A stretch of DNA of 64,000 nt from Caballeronia hypogeia (GTDB lineage: Bacteria; Pseudomonadota; Gammaproteobacteria; Burkholderiales; Burkholderiaceae), in the NCBI RefSeq assembly GCF_001544875.2, contig NZ_FCOA02000030.1:20739-84738 (forward strand), written 5' to 3'. The translations under genes and the position numbers were made by a program. The notes below the pieces were generated by a model that was given only the letters and a program-made list of their open reading frames with translations, was not told where the DNA came from and made no database searches. Shown in pieces: positions 1 through 9,115 of this stretch (positions are counted from its first letter, which is position 1; the number at the start of each line of letters is the position of its first letter).

Positions 1-171
1 GGTGTCGTGACCTTTGAAAGTTTTTCATCGACGGTGGTGAACGAGCAGTTGTCGAACGCGCTTGCGATCTGGCGCAACCTGTGGGACGACGGCATGGACC
101 TCGCGAAGCATGCGCGCGAGTTCATGGCGGGCGGGATCAATGCGGCTGCGAAGGCGCGGGCGCATCACTAA
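1..171 (+). CDS. C-terminal end of an unidentified protein (cut by window edge)
   Basis: An open frame enters from the left edge and gives 56 codons ending in TAA. The tail is alanine-rich and probably helical, with the sequence AIWRNLWDDGMDLAKHAREF followed by Gly/Ala-rich residues and two histidines. I do not recognise the family. It is read in the same direction as the acyl-CoA ligase gene that starts 82 bases downstream, so the two could share a transcript. The codon pattern is the normal GC-rich pattern of the neighbours, which supports a real gene. The start and all domains lie outside the window. Confidence 0.6.
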   Translation, partial: GVVTFESFSSTVVNEQLSNALAIWRNLWDDGMDLAKHAREFMAGGINAAAKARAHH

Positions 172-252
172 TCGGTCCGGCGCGAGGCCTCATTCTTATC
201 TCATTCTGCACGGCCACACTGCATCCATCGCTCATGAAGAAGGGATGCAATC

Positions 253-1809
253 ATGGAAACCCGTGCCGAAACGCCGTACCGTTCTTATGTCGATGTGCTG
301 CTCGATCGCCTCGACCAGCACGCCGATCGCGCCGTGCTGCGGTATCTCGATCGCGATGTGACCGGCGGCGCGTTGAGCGCATCGATCCATCGATACGCGC
401 TCGCGTTGACGACACTCGGCATCGGGCGCGGCTCGCTCGTCGCGCTGTTCGCGCCGAATTGTCCCGACGCGCTCGCCATTCGCTATGCGGCGAACCTGCT
501 GGGCGCGGCAGCGATGTTTCTTCCGGCTATTTCCTCGGCGGAACGGCGCGCCGCGTTTCTGAGCCGCATCGCGCCGACCTTGCTCGTCGCCTTCGAAGAG
601 ACCGCGGACCTCGTGCCCACGCGCCCGGAGACGCGCGTCGTCTATGTCGGCACCGGTCCGGCGCGACTGCGTCTGGACATTCGCGCGCGCGTGCAGCCGG
701 ATCAGCAAATCGAGAGCAGCGCCCGCCCCGACGATCTCGCGATGATCGCGTCCTCCGGTGGCTCGACCGGCGTCCCGAAAGCGAGCCTTCGCAGCTTCGC
801 CGCGTATTCGGCGATGGTGAGCGCGCCGAGCGCCGCAGACCGCCGCCAGCTCGTGAACGGGCCGCTCGCGTATCTGTCGCAAGTGCTCGTGGACAACACA
901 TTGCTGGGCGGCGGCACGGTCGTGCTCGAGCCCGGCTACGATCCGGCCGACACGCTCGCGACGATCGAAGCCGAAGGCATCACCGACCTGCTTCTGGTCG
1001 AGCCGCAGCTCTTCGAAACAATGGACCATCCGGACGTGCGCCGGCGCGATCTGTCGTCGCTGCGCTCGATCGCGCATATCGGCGGATCGGCTCCAGCCAT
1101 TCTGCGACGCCGCGCGATTTGCCGCCTCGGCCCGGTGCTCACGCACCTTTACGGCGCGAGTGAAGCGGGGCTCGTGAGCGTGTTGTCACCATCGGACTAT
1201 CTGGGCGACCCAGGCTTGCTGGATAGCGCTGGGCACATCCGCACGGGCGTCGACGTGCGCATTCGACGCACCAACGGCCGGTTCGCGCGACGAGGGCAGT
1301 GCGGCGGCATAGAAGTGAAGTCCGCGGCGGTGGCGCAGGGCTATCATCATCAGCCTGTCGAGGCGGCGCGGAAGTTTCGTGACGGCTGGTGTCTGACGGG
1401 CGACATCGGCTTCATCGATGAAAAGGGCAATCTGCACATACTGGGCCGCGCGGCCGATGTCGCGGAGATCGATGGCGTCGCTATCGGTCCCGCGCAGCTC
1501 GAAGGGCCGCTATGCGCATTGCCCGAAGTGCGTTATGCGGTGGCCGTCGCGTCGGATGACGCCGCGTGCGGTCCGGCGTGGAATGTCGTGCTCGTGCCGT
1601 GGCCGGGCATGCAGATCGAAATCGCGCGTTGCCGGCGCGCGCTCGAAGCGGCGTGCGGCGCGCTTGTCGCGCAGGCGGTGCGAATGCGCGTGGTCCTCCA
1701 TGTGCCGCTAACCGAGCAGGGCAAGGCCGACCGCGCCGCCATCGGAAGGATCTGCGAGGCCGAATCGGACCCGCGCATCATGCAGGAAGAAGCGGTATTC
1801 AGCATGTGA
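253..1809 (+). CDS. AMP-forming acyl-CoA synthetase / adenylate-forming ligase
   Basis: A 518-residue member of the ANL superfamily, which activates a carboxylic acid as acyl-AMP and usually passes it to CoA. The core motifs are visible. The phosphate-binding loop SSGGSTGVPKA is at residues 167-177, the YGASEAG motif at 300-306, and the TGD motif at 382-384. The C-terminal domain hinge region follows (GRAADVAEIDG, from 398). The C-terminal catalytic lysine is in TEQGKADR, at about residue 491. All catalytic elements are present, so it is probably active. The length is normal for the family. The start has an AGAAGGGA ribosome site nearby. The substrate cannot be read from the sequence; no CoA-pathway partner lies next to it. 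The stop abuts the stop of the convergent DUF488 gene. Confidence 0.85.
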   Translation: METRAETPYRSYVDVLLDRLDQHADRAVLRYLDRDVTGGALSASIHRYALALTTLGIGRGSLVALFAPNCPDALAIRYAANLLGAAAMFLPAISSAERRAAFLSRIAPTLLVAFEETADLVPTRPETRVVYVGTGPARLRLDIRARVQPDQQIESSARPDDLAMIASSGGSTGVPKASLRSFAAYSAMVSAPSAADRRQLVNGPLAYLSQVLVDNTLLGGGTVVLEPGYDPADTLATIEAEGITDLLLVEPQLFETMDHPDVRRRDLSSLRSIAHIGGSAPAILRRRAICRLGPVLTHLYGASEAGLVSVLSPSDYLGDPGLLDSAGHIRTGVDVRIRRTNGRFARRGQCGGIEVKSAAVAQGYHHQPVEAARKFRDGWCLTGDIGFIDEKGNLHILGRAADVAEIDGVAIGPAQLEGPLCALPEVRYAVAVASDDAACGPAWNVVLVPWPGMQIEIARCRRALEAACGALVAQAVRMRVVLHVPLTEQGKADRAAIGRICEAESDPRIMQEEAVFSM

Positions 1810-2355
1810 TCACGCGTTCGGATGTGCAGCCGGATATCGAACGGTATCCGGCGCGCGGACCGACGCGCCTTTCGTCAAATGCGCTTCCTCGATGCGGTCA
1901 TCGCCCATCAGATGAAACACGGTCTCGCCGCGCGCCAGCAGATAGTCCGCGACGATGCGCCGGTGACAACGCCACCACACCGCCTCCGAGCACATCACGG
2001 CGCTTCGTTTTTTGCGGCCCAAACTGATCAACCGCGCGAGGCCGTTTCGGAAGCCATCCGATAGCGCGTAGTCCGCGTAGTTGTGAAAGCTGCGGTTCTC
2101 CCAGAAGCCGTTCACGTCGGGCGCAACGTCTTTTGCCTTATGGCGCAAACCACCCAGTTCGGCGATCCGCTCATAACTTATTTCATAAGGCGCGAGACTT
2201 TCGGGAAGCGTATCTTCGTTGAATTGCGGATTGGTCCGCGATCTTGGAATCGTACGGATATCGACGACCGCCTCGACCTTCGCTGCTTGCAGCAGCGCGG
2301 CGAATTCCTCGATGGTCCGCGTCGAATGTCCGATCGTGTAGAAGGGCAATGCCAT
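1810..2355 (-). CDS. DUF488 family protein
   Basis: About 181 residues starting at the methionine of MALPFYTIGHSTR, because this family normally starts just before the FYTIGHS strand. An upstream in-frame ATG at 2415 would add 20 unconserved residues. The family signature is present: GHSTRTIEEF near the N-terminus, VDIRTIPRS after it, and CSEAVWWRCHRR in the second half, with the Cys and the CHR that define DUF488. The family has no settled function; a nucleic-acid or small-molecule role has been suggested from its fold. The gene converges on the acyl-CoA ligase gene with no bases between the stops. Confidence 0.85.
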   Translation of the reverse strand: MALPFYTIGHSTRTIEEFAALLQAAKVEAVVDIRTIPRSRTNPQFNEDTLPESLAPYEISYERIAELGGLRHKAKDVAPDVNGFWENRSFHNYADYALSDGFRNGLARLISLGRKKRSAVMCSEAVWWRCHRRIVADYLLARGETVFHLMGDDRIEEAHLTKGASVRAPDTVRYPAAHPNA

Positions 2356-2763
2356 AACTCTTTCGCTAAAGAGATCACACGATTCGATGATATCGCCACT
2401 CGAAAAAACGGACATTCGCTGCTCGTTCCATGATTATTCGGACGTGAGCGCGGTATGGATGTTATGGAACCTTTTTGCGCCGATTGCGCCGAATGACACA
2501 TAGACGGCTGGACGGGTGCATCCATTTCCCGGATCAATGACGTGTCTTCCATATGGACATCGTGATCCGTGACGCGTGATCGTTGCGTTTCAAGCGCGTT
2601 CCCCGCGCGTTACATGCTCGCTGCGAATTGTGAAGCGCAGGCGTACACCGGCCGTATCGTGTGTCCGGCATCGCTTTGCCACGGACCCACGCGCCGAATA
2701 AAAGCGAGCGGACGTTCTTCTTGCCGCACTTACGTCCCTTCACGGGCACGTAGAGGAATTTCC
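2356..2763. other. 408-base intergenic region
   Basis: This stretch separates the divergent DUF488 and cupin genes and must hold both promoters. An open frame runs into the cupin gene from 2569, but it lacks protein-like character before 2764. I see no tRNA, repeat or convincing operator here. Confidence 0.5.
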
Positions 2764-3204
2764 ATGACAAATCCCACTTTCGAGTCCGTCCGTCTGGACG
2801 ATGTAGTACTGAAACCAGACCCGATCGACCCGGCGTGGATTCTCGAAGGCAACCCCGTTGCCCGCAGCGGCCAATGGTCGCAAAGCCGCGACACGACCAC
2901 TTCCTACTGGGTCTGGGACTGCACGGCCGGCCGTTTCAACTGGTATTTCGATTCCGATGAAACGGTGTACGTGATGGAAGGCGAAGTAATCGTCGCTTCC
3001 GACGGACAGGAACCGCGCTCGCTGCGCGCAGGAGATGCGGCGATTTTCTACGCCGGAACGCACGCCGAATGGAACGTTCCTGTCTATGTGCGCAAGAGCG
3101 CCGTGCTTCGTCCTCATCTTTCCAAGCCCGTGCTGTTTGCGCTGAAACTGAGCCGCAGGATCGGTCGAAGGTTCGGCGGATTCGGCTCGCACTCATCCGC
3201 GTAA
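2764..3204 (+). CDS. Cupin-domain protein (DUF861/EutQ-like)
   Basis: A 146-residue single-domain cupin. The start ATG was chosen over an earlier in-frame ATG at 2569 because a GTAGAGGAA ribosome site lies just upstream and the protein-like sequence begins here (MTNPTFESVRLDD). The barrel strands are visible: WYFDSDETVYVMEGEVIV, then a glycine turn (LRAGDAAIFYAGTHAEWNV). The pattern fits the cupin_3 family, where the metal-binding histidines of classical cupins are largely missing. A basic tail (LSRRIGRRFGG) closes the protein. The function is unknown. It stands alone in its own transcript. Confidence 0.8.
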   Translation: MTNPTFESVRLDDVVLKPDPIDPAWILEGNPVARSGQWSQSRDTTTSYWVWDCTAGRFNWYFDSDETVYVMEGEVIVASDGQEPRSLRAGDAAIFYAGTHAEWNVPVYVRKSAVLRPHLSKPVLFALKLSRRIGRRFGGFGSHSSA

Positions 3205-3314
3205 ATCGATCAGGCGTTCGATAAAACGCGCGGCACGATGTTTGCGCCACTCACGATCATGTGGACGGTTATCGTCTGCGTTTATTTTTCCATCCGATCA
3301 AGGAGGAACCGATC

Positions 3315-3638
3315 ATGAGCAAGGCAATCAGCACGTTGATCGCGGCCGTTGCCGCACTCACGCTGTCGGGCGGCGCTTTTGCGCAAGCGGCTGGAGGCGG
3401 CACGAGCGGCGCCGGTTCGACCGGCAGCACGGCGAGCCCGGCGAACCAGGTAAACGGCGCCACGGGCGGAACCGGCGGGTACGGCACGCCGGGCGTCACC
3501 CATTCGGACAGCGGTATGTCCGCGAAGCCTAACTCGGGCCTGCCGAGCAGTACGAACAGCGGTACGTCCGACAACAGCGCCCCCCAGAGCAATAACACGT
3601 TGGCCACGCCGAGCGTCAAGTCCCCGGCTGCTCAATGA
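3315..3638 (+). CDS. Small secreted Gly/Ser/Thr/Asn-rich protein
   Basis: A 107-residue protein with a strong AAGGAGGAA ribosome site 8 bases before the ATG, which decides this start over an in-frame ATG at 3261. Residues 1-23 form a signal peptide (basic start, hydrophobic core, cleavage after AFA). The mature part is low-complexity, made mostly of Gly, Ser, Thr, Asn, Ala and Pro, with no cysteine and no recognisable domain. Small proteins of this type are common in Burkholderiaceae genomes and are usually left as hypothetical. A perfect hairpin follows the stop by about 30 bases. Confidence 0.8.
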   Translation: MSKAISTLIAAVAALTLSGGAFAQAAGGGTSGAGSTGSTASPANQVNGATGGTGGYGTPGVTHSDSGMSAKPNSGLPSSTNSGTSDNSAPQSNNTLATPSVKSPAAQ

Positions 3639-3669
3639 CGGCGAGCACTTTCCTGGCGTGATGAATGTG

Positions 3670-3693
3670 GACGCTGCCCTGACGGGCAGCGTC
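3670..3693. terminator. Hairpin terminator candidate
   Basis: A perfect 10-bp stem (GACGCTGCCC / GGGCAGCGTC) with a four-base loop TGAC lies between the convergent small secreted gene and the propeller-like gene. The U-tract is weak (GCCTTAT), so its efficiency is uncertain. It could serve either strand. Confidence 0.6.
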
Positions 3694-3728
3694 GCCTTAT
3701 CGTCTCAAGGCTAGTCTCAGGCACGCGC

Positions 3729-5645
3729 TCACGGATTCCAGCGATAAACAACGATGCTGGAGCCGTTGTAATTGTCCTTGGTGATCAGATATTCGCCGTT
3801 CGATCGGCGATACGACCTCAGGCCGTACATCGAGTCCACGTCATTGCCTACATATACGGTATCCGGGCTGCTATTGGCGAGCGTGGCGTCGAGGCTGCCG
3901 GTGGATAGATTGAAAGCGTCGATGTTGGGTACGGTGTGTACGTATCCCACGAACAGATAGTTGCCCGCTGCGGTTATCGACTTCGGATTGGGAGCGGTGA
4001 TCTTGATCACGGGATCAGGCGCGGTCGTGTTGCCTGCCAGCCAGCCGTGGTACACCTCGATCCTCGTTCCTATCGCTGTCCAGTCCGCGCTTCCAACTAT
4101 GCCTTGCGCGAGAATCATCGTGTCGCTATCGGGCAAGTAGATGATTCGCGATAGCGGGGCAACGGTGCGCGGAATGGCGGTGGCGATGCCCGCTCCCCAT
4201 GCCGGCTTGCCGCCGGCGTCGAAGCCCGTCAGCGGGTAATGCCAGATGGCATTCGTCTTGTCGAGGCCGGCCCAGATGCCGCCCTTGCTGTCGAGACAGA
4301 ATCCGTTTCTTATCCTCGCCGCCGTGTTGAACGCCGCTCCGGGAATCGATGCGTCCGGTATTGCGACATAGCCATTCGCGGCATTGAAGTGGAATAAATA
4401 AAAGATGTCCGGGTTCTGACCGGCCGCAACGAGAATCCGATTTGCGCCGACTGCGGCGAGCTGGGCGAAATGCTCACCGCGTCCCTGGTCGTTCATATCG
4501 ATACGCGGATCGGACGGGTATGAAAACGGATCGACGGTATTCGCGACGAAGCTTCCTCCCGCAGTGCCCGAATAGATGTTGGTGCCGCCGTAGAGATATG
4601 CGCCATCGGTGAGCGGATCGGGTGCGGCGATTCCCTCGAAGTTCAGCGACTGCAACGCGTAGCGGAAGCGGCCCGCGTAGTCATAAGCATGCAGGTCCGT
4701 GCCCCCGTTGCGCCCGAGATCCCAGGTTCCGCCCCATGGGTTGTTCAACACGTAGAGATTGCCGGCGGCGTCCTTGCCGAGACCGGTTATACGCGTGAAC
4801 CGTTTCGGTCCCACCTGACCCTTCGTTCCGGTTGACGTATCGAGGTATCCGCCCCTGACTCCGAATGTTCGCACCAGGAAGGGCGCCGCCGAGACGTCAT
4901 AGGACTTCACGTCCATGTCCGGCCCTTGATCGCCGATCAGGAGGTGCTGCTTCGCGGGATCGAAGTAGAGCGCTGACGGGCGCGCGCTCGCGCCGAGATC
5001 GATGGCTCCCAGCATCGCGCCCGTGGGGCTCATATGCTGCACCGTACCTGTGGCCCGCTGCGCGATCCACAGGTTGCCTTGCGTATCTGTCGCGAGTGCG
5101 CCTGGACCGGTGACGGCGAGGTCCCGAACCCAGGTCCCCGCGGTGGTGTAGATACGCACGCGGTTCCCGGGAAAGTCACTCGCGTAGAGAAACTGTTGCC
5201 ACGTCGCGAGTCCGGTGATCACATCGGCCCATCGTTCAGTCGTGTCCGCGCTGACCGCGATCGTCAGGTCGCGCGCATGGGTCACGCGATCGTAGCGGCC
5301 AACGGCGCCGCTGCCATCAGTCCCATTGAACTGAAGCGCCGCGAAGAGGTGAGAAGCATTGCCCGTAATGGCGCCGCCCTGGAATTCGGCGTGCTCTCCA
5401 ATGGACCCCGCGCTTTGGCCATTCCGGTATATGGCGATGCCACCTTCGTTTTCGTCCCACATGGACGCCGTATAAACGACGCCCTCGGGCGCTACCCACA
5501 TGGAACGCGCCGCGTTCCCTACGTGAGCGGCGTCGGTCCCGAAGGTATTCGCCACCCAGTCGGTCGTGTACTGCTGCGCATGACACTGCGATGACGCCGC
5601 CGCGATCAGCAAGGCCGCGACGAATACAGCATGGATTCCCTTCAT
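3729..5645 (-). CDS. Large secreted protein, probable NHL/propeller fold
   Basis: A 638-residue protein. It begins with a signal peptide ending near SQCHAQ (residues 1-24), so it is exported. The mature part has repeated short blocks typical of NHL or SMP-30-type propellers, such as GALATDTQGNLWIAQ, GLGKDAAGNLYVLNNPWGG and CLDSKGGIWAGLDKTNAIW. These D/G-N-L-(W/Y) turns point to a six- or seven-bladed propeller. No catalytic residues can be assigned and no enzyme name is justified. It could bind a polymer or carbohydrate. The gene stands alone on the minus strand, with the pilin-like pair reading away from it. Confidence 0.7.
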   Translation of the reverse strand: MKGIHAVFVAALLIAAASSQCHAQQYTTDWVANTFGTDAAHVGNAARSMWVAPEGVVYTASMWDENEGGIAIYRNGQSAGSIGEHAEFQGGAITGNASHLFAALQFNGTDGSGAVGRYDRVTHARDLTIAVSADTTERWADVITGLATWQQFLYASDFPGNRVRIYTTAGTWVRDLAVTGPGALATDTQGNLWIAQRATGTVQHMSPTGAMLGAIDLGASARPSALYFDPAKQHLLIGDQGPDMDVKSYDVSAAPFLVRTFGVRGGYLDTSTGTKGQVGPKRFTRITGLGKDAAGNLYVLNNPWGGTWDLGRNGGTDLHAYDYAGRFRYALQSLNFEGIAAPDPLTDGAYLYGGTNIYSGTAGGSFVANTVDPFSYPSDPRIDMNDQGRGEHFAQLAAVGANRILVAAGQNPDIFYLFHFNAANGYVAIPDASIPGAAFNTAARIRNGFCLDSKGGIWAGLDKTNAIWHYPLTGFDAGGKPAWGAGIATAIPRTVAPLSRIIYLPDSDTMILAQGIVGSADWTAIGTRIEVYHGWLAGNTTAPDPVIKITAPNPKSITAAGNYLFVGYVHTVPNIDAFNLSTGSLDATLANSSPDTVYVGNDVDSMYGLRSYRRSNGEYLITKDNYNGSSIVVYRWNP

Positions 5646-5877
5646 GACTCTGCTCCGTTTGCGCCTTGCGCAGCCGCGAGGCAGGCGGAACTCTAACAGT
5701 TGAAAGTTTCACGGCGTCGTCACGTAAGCAGGAGCCAAGGTGAATGCCATCGACCATGCCGACGATCGCGCGCAAACGATTTACCGCAAGCGTTTAAGCG
5801 TTTCTTAAGGAGCCAGGCGCTAGCGTGCATTGCCTTCCGATGATTCCCGACGTCCCCGCAATACAAAAAAATAGAAA

Positions 5878-6339
5878 ATGCATAAGTCCGTGTACGGCCC
5901 CATTGGACGCTCTCGCACGACCCGGCTGGCTGCGGGCACACAGCGGGGCAGCGTTACCCTCGAATTCGTGATTCTCCTGCCGTTCCTGATCATGGTGCTG
6001 GTCGGCATCTTCGACTTGAGCCTGATGATGTACGACAAGGCCGCACTCACAAGCGCCGCGCGCGTCGCGGCCAGAGCTGGCACCGTGATCAGCGTGCCGC
6101 CGCTGTCGACATCCCGAATCGCGGCGATCGCGGTCTCGAACGCAAGCGGCTCGCTCATCAGCGGCGGAACGAACAATCCGCCGACGGCTACCGCGACTGA
6201 ACAAACCGACGCCACCTCCGGCAATACGCTCAAGGTCACGCTTTCCTATACGTACAGCGGCCTGCTCCTCGGGTCCGCGTTCAGCGCGCTGACCGGCCCC
6301 ATCATGCTGAGCGCATCGGCCGTGATGATCAATCAATGA
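5878..6339 (+). CDS. TadE-like minor pilin
   Basis: A 153-residue protein. A basic N-terminus is followed by GSVTLEF and a long hydrophobic helix (VILLPFLIMVLVGIFDL). The Gly then Glu at +5 and Phe arrangement is the class IVb (Flp) prepilin-like cleavage pattern recognised by TadV-type peptidases. The ALTSAARVAARAG segment after the helix is typical of TadE. It is followed 13 bases later by a TadG-like gene, so the two are probably one operon. No strong ribosome site is seen; the start could be further in. The rest of a Tad secretion machine is not in this window. Confidence 0.8.
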   Translation: MHKSVYGPIGRSRTTRLAAGTQRGSVTLEFVILLPFLIMVLVGIFDLSLMMYDKAALTSAARVAARAGTVISVPPLSTSRIAAIAVSNASGSLISGGTNNPPTATATEQTDATSGNTLKVTLSYTYSGLLLGSAFSALTGPIMLSASAVMINQ

Positions 6340-6352
6340 GTCGCCTGAAGAC

Positions 6353-7465
6353 ATGCGCCGCACACGTCATCTGAATTCAATGCGACAGGGATCGAACACG
6401 CTTCGGGTGCGCCGGTCGTCGGGACCTGGAACCATCCTGCGGCGTCAGCGTGGCGCGATTGCCTTGTCGATGCCCTTCATGCTGATCACCGCGCTGGCCG
6501 CGGGCGCATTCGCGGTGGACATCGGACATCTGTTTTACGTACGCACCGAGCTGCAAACCGCGGCCGATGCCGCCGCCCTCGCTGGCGCGGCCAAGTTGCT
6601 TCCCGGTAGCATTTCGGGACCGAACTGGAGCGCCGCGCAGCTTGCCGCCACGAACGCAATGGGCCTGAACAAGTCCGAAGGCGCGACGCTGCACGATGCG
6701 TCGGTGCAGGCCGGTTACTGGAATCTGACCGGCACGCCCGCGGTGATCGAGGCGACGACGATATTGCCAGGGAGCTATGACGCGCCGTCCGTCCAGGTCA
6801 GCGTATCGCGCGCGCCCGGACTGAACGGCGGTCCGGTCAGTTACTTTCTCGCGCCGCTTTTCGGCATGAACAACGGCCCGGTCAAGGCCACGGCGGTCGC
6901 GACGGTGTCGGCGCCCGGCTCGGTCGCGGCGGGCGGGCTCTTTCCGATGGAAATCGGCAGTTGCATCTACACCTATTACTGGGACGTGCGGACGGGCATG
7001 CCGCGCAACGATCCGGCCACGGGAGCGCCTTACACGGTGTATATCGGCGACGTCTCGAATCCGCTCACACAGGTCAACGGCTGCCAGACGGGCCAATGGA
7101 CAGGTTTTCAAACCGGCGTGCAGAACGTGCCGGACGTGGAAGGGCTAATCGTTAGCGGCAATCCGCAGGCTTTGGGCATAGGCGACTCGATCTCGATCGC
7201 ATCCGGCGACATGACGACGATCTATCCCTACGTCAGAAACAGATACAAGGCCGGGACCACCGTGGTCATGCCCGTCGTGTACGACGCGACGTCCTCGCCG
7301 CAGAACATCCTGGCGTTCACCGCATTCCACATCGATACGGCCTTGGGAGGCAGCTCCAAATACATCAAGGGCCATTTCGTCGGCGGCTATCCAATCACCA
7401 CGGCGGGCAACGAGCAGGTCGGTCCCTACTACGGAGCCTACCTGCCTCCGCGTCTGGCGCGCTGA
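6353..7465 (+). CDS. TadG-like pilus assembly protein
   Basis: A 370-residue protein with a TadE/G-like N-terminal segment: RQRGAIALSMPFML followed by a membrane helix, then DIGHLFYVRTELQTAADAAA and LAGAAKL, the standard TadG signature. The large C-terminal part has no von Willebrand A domain motif that I can see, so it resembles the shorter TadG forms. An alternative start lies at Met10 (6380). It acts in the cell envelope with TadE in assembly or attachment of Flp-type pili. It ends 15 bases before the convergent glycosyltransferase gene. Confidence 0.8.
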   Translation: MRRTRHLNSMRQGSNTLRVRRSSGPGTILRRQRGAIALSMPFMLITALAAGAFAVDIGHLFYVRTELQTAADAAALAGAAKLLPGSISGPNWSAAQLAATNAMGLNKSEGATLHDASVQAGYWNLTGTPAVIEATTILPGSYDAPSVQVSVSRAPGLNGGPVSYFLAPLFGMNNGPVKATAVATVSAPGSVAAGGLFPMEIGSCIYTYYWDVRTGMPRNDPATGAPYTVYIGDVSNPLTQVNGCQTGQWTGFQTGVQNVPDVEGLIVSGNPQALGIGDSISIASGDMTTIYPYVRNRYKAGTTVVMPVVYDATSSPQNILAFTAFHIDTALGGSSKYIKGHFVGGYPITTAGNEQVGPYYGAYLPPRLAR

Positions 7466-7480
7466 TCGGCGCGCCGACAC

Positions 7481-9115
7481 TCACTCGAACAGTTCCGGCC
7501 GGAGTTCCGGCGTGTGCTCGTCGTGCACTTGAACGGGCTTGCGCAGCGAGAGTATTTCGTTGCGAACCACTGAGTCGGGATCGAAGCCTCCGGCATTTCG
7601 CTGGATCAGCCAGACGCGTCCATGCGTGGCGATCGCGGCGCGGACCATGTCGCGATCCGCCGGAACGATCCCCGGCGCGGCGACATTGCTCAGATACGGC
7701 CGATCGAGTCCGATAGCGGGAAACGGCGAGGGCACCACGAGCACGTCGGGAAAGTCGCGGAACTGCTTTGCGTAGTACTGCACGGCTATATCCACTTCGT
7801 TCGGGCTGACGATCAGGAGATCGCCGCTGCGACGATTGTTTGCGACCTCGGCGACGCTCGCTCTGAAGTCCTCCGTTGCCCCGCGATATAGCTGCACCAG
7901 TTGCACACCGGAGAGCAGGAGCAGCAGCACGAGTACCGTGAGCCGGGTGCGACTGCGCGGCAACGCCCACGCGAGTCCGAGCGCCGTAAGGAACATCATC
8001 GGCGCGGCCATCCACACGAACAGCCGGTCCATGAAAATCGGCCGCACGAGACAACTGTAAGCGACGATGAAAGCGAAGGGCAGAAACAGCACCATTGCAA
8101 GAAACAAGGCCACCGGACGGCATGTGCGCCACAACGCGAGCCATGCTCCGGCGCACAGGATGAGCACAGGCAGCAGCGTCAGCCTGGCGCCCGCCGCGAG
8201 TGACCACGCCTTGAGAAAATCGATCCATTCGAGCTTGACCCAGAACGACGACTGCACATACTTCGTTGCGGCGATCAGGAAGCTCACATACGGCGACCAC
8301 AACGCCAGAGCGACGACGAACGGCGCTCCGATCGTGAGCGCCGCCACGAGCCGGTTACCGCGCGCCCAGCACAGCACCGACACCAGCATTCCGAGGCCGA
8401 TGAAGAACGCGACGAGCAAGCCCGTATTGTGCGACCACAAGGTCGCACTGACCGAGAGCGCAAGGCCGACGAGCGCGGGGCGATACAGGTCGCGTTCGCC
8501 GGTGCTGCCCGCGTCCGGTGCGCGATTCGCCGTGACATGCCTGAGCACGATCACCGCGCACAGCAGCGCGACGGCGACGGCCAGCGCTTCGAATGCATAG
8601 GGGCGGGCCAACTGGCCATACATGATGCTGCCTTTGTTCGTCGCAAGGAGAAGCCCTGCGATGAGGCCCACGCGATCGATCACCGGCCCGGCGCGCAGGA
8701 GCTTGCCGCTCACGGCGACGAGCAGCACTGTCGCCATGCTGACGATGACCGAGGGCACGCGAACGGCGACTTCCGAGTCGCCAAACCATCCTATCCATAC
8801 CTTGAGCAAGGAGTAGTACATCGGAGGATGGATTTCGTACAGCGGCACGACATGCCAGAGTTCGTGCCACGGCCGCGCGGCGAACCAGACGCTATAAGCC
8901 TCGTCCATCTGCAACGAACGGCCTTGCAGCGTGATCAGTCGCAAGCCGAGCGCGACCACGAAGATCACGACGCAGATGCCCCAGAAGGTACGGCGCGACA
9001 AGGGCGTGCTCCCGCACAGCAAATCGTTCAGGAACGATCCGGCGTTTCCTGAAGAAACGAAAGAGTCCTGTGCAAGTTTCGTCGAACGCGGGGGGCTGGC
9101 GGATGGTCGCTCCAT
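7481..9115 (-). CDS. Family 39 (ArnT/PMT-type) membrane glycosyltransferase
   Basis: A 544-residue multi-pass membrane protein. The start at 9115 is set by a GAGGAGC ribosome site just upstream; an in-frame start at 9304 lacks one. The first membrane helix is followed by LQMDEAYSVWF, the Asp-Glu pair (residues 71-72) that these enzymes use to bind the lipid-linked sugar donor, then EIHPPMYYSLLKVW, a conserved GT39/GT83 element. About ten further helices follow. It would transfer a sugar from a polyprenyl-phosphate donor to an acceptor in the periplasm. The acceptor is unknown; the adjoining pilin-like pair is a speculative one. Confidence 0.8.
   Translation of the reverse strand: MERPSASPPRSTKLAQDSFVSSGNAGSFLNDLLCGSTPLSRRTFWGICVVIFVVALGLRLITLQGRSLQMDEAYSVWFAARPWHELWHVVPLYEIHPPMYYSLLKVWIGWFGDSEVAVRVPSVIVSMATVLLVAVSGKLLRAGPVIDRVGLIAGLLLATNKGSIMYGQLARPYAFEALAVAVALLCAVIVLRHVTANRAPDAGSTGERDLYRPALVGLALSVSATLWSHNTGLLVAFFIGLGMLVSVLCWARGNRLVAALTIGAPFVVALALWSPYVSFLIAATKYVQSSFWVKLEWIDFLKAWSLAAGARLTLLPVLILCAGAWLALWRTCRPVALFLAMVLFLPFAFIVAYSCLVRPIFMDRLFVWMAAPMMFLTALGLAWALPRSRTRLTVLVLLLLLSGVQLVQLYRGATEDFRASVAEVANNRRSGDLLIVSPNEVDIAVQYYAKQFRDFPDVLVVPSPFPAIGLDRPYLSNVAAPGIVPADRDMVRAAIATHGRVWLIQRNAGGFDPDSVVRNEILSLRKPVQVHDEHTPELRPELFE

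Noticed and set aside
7466..7477. Palindrome TCGGCGCGCCGA between TadG and the GT39 gene
   Set aside because: It has no room for a loop or U-tract and is likely a chance GC palindrome in a GC-rich region.
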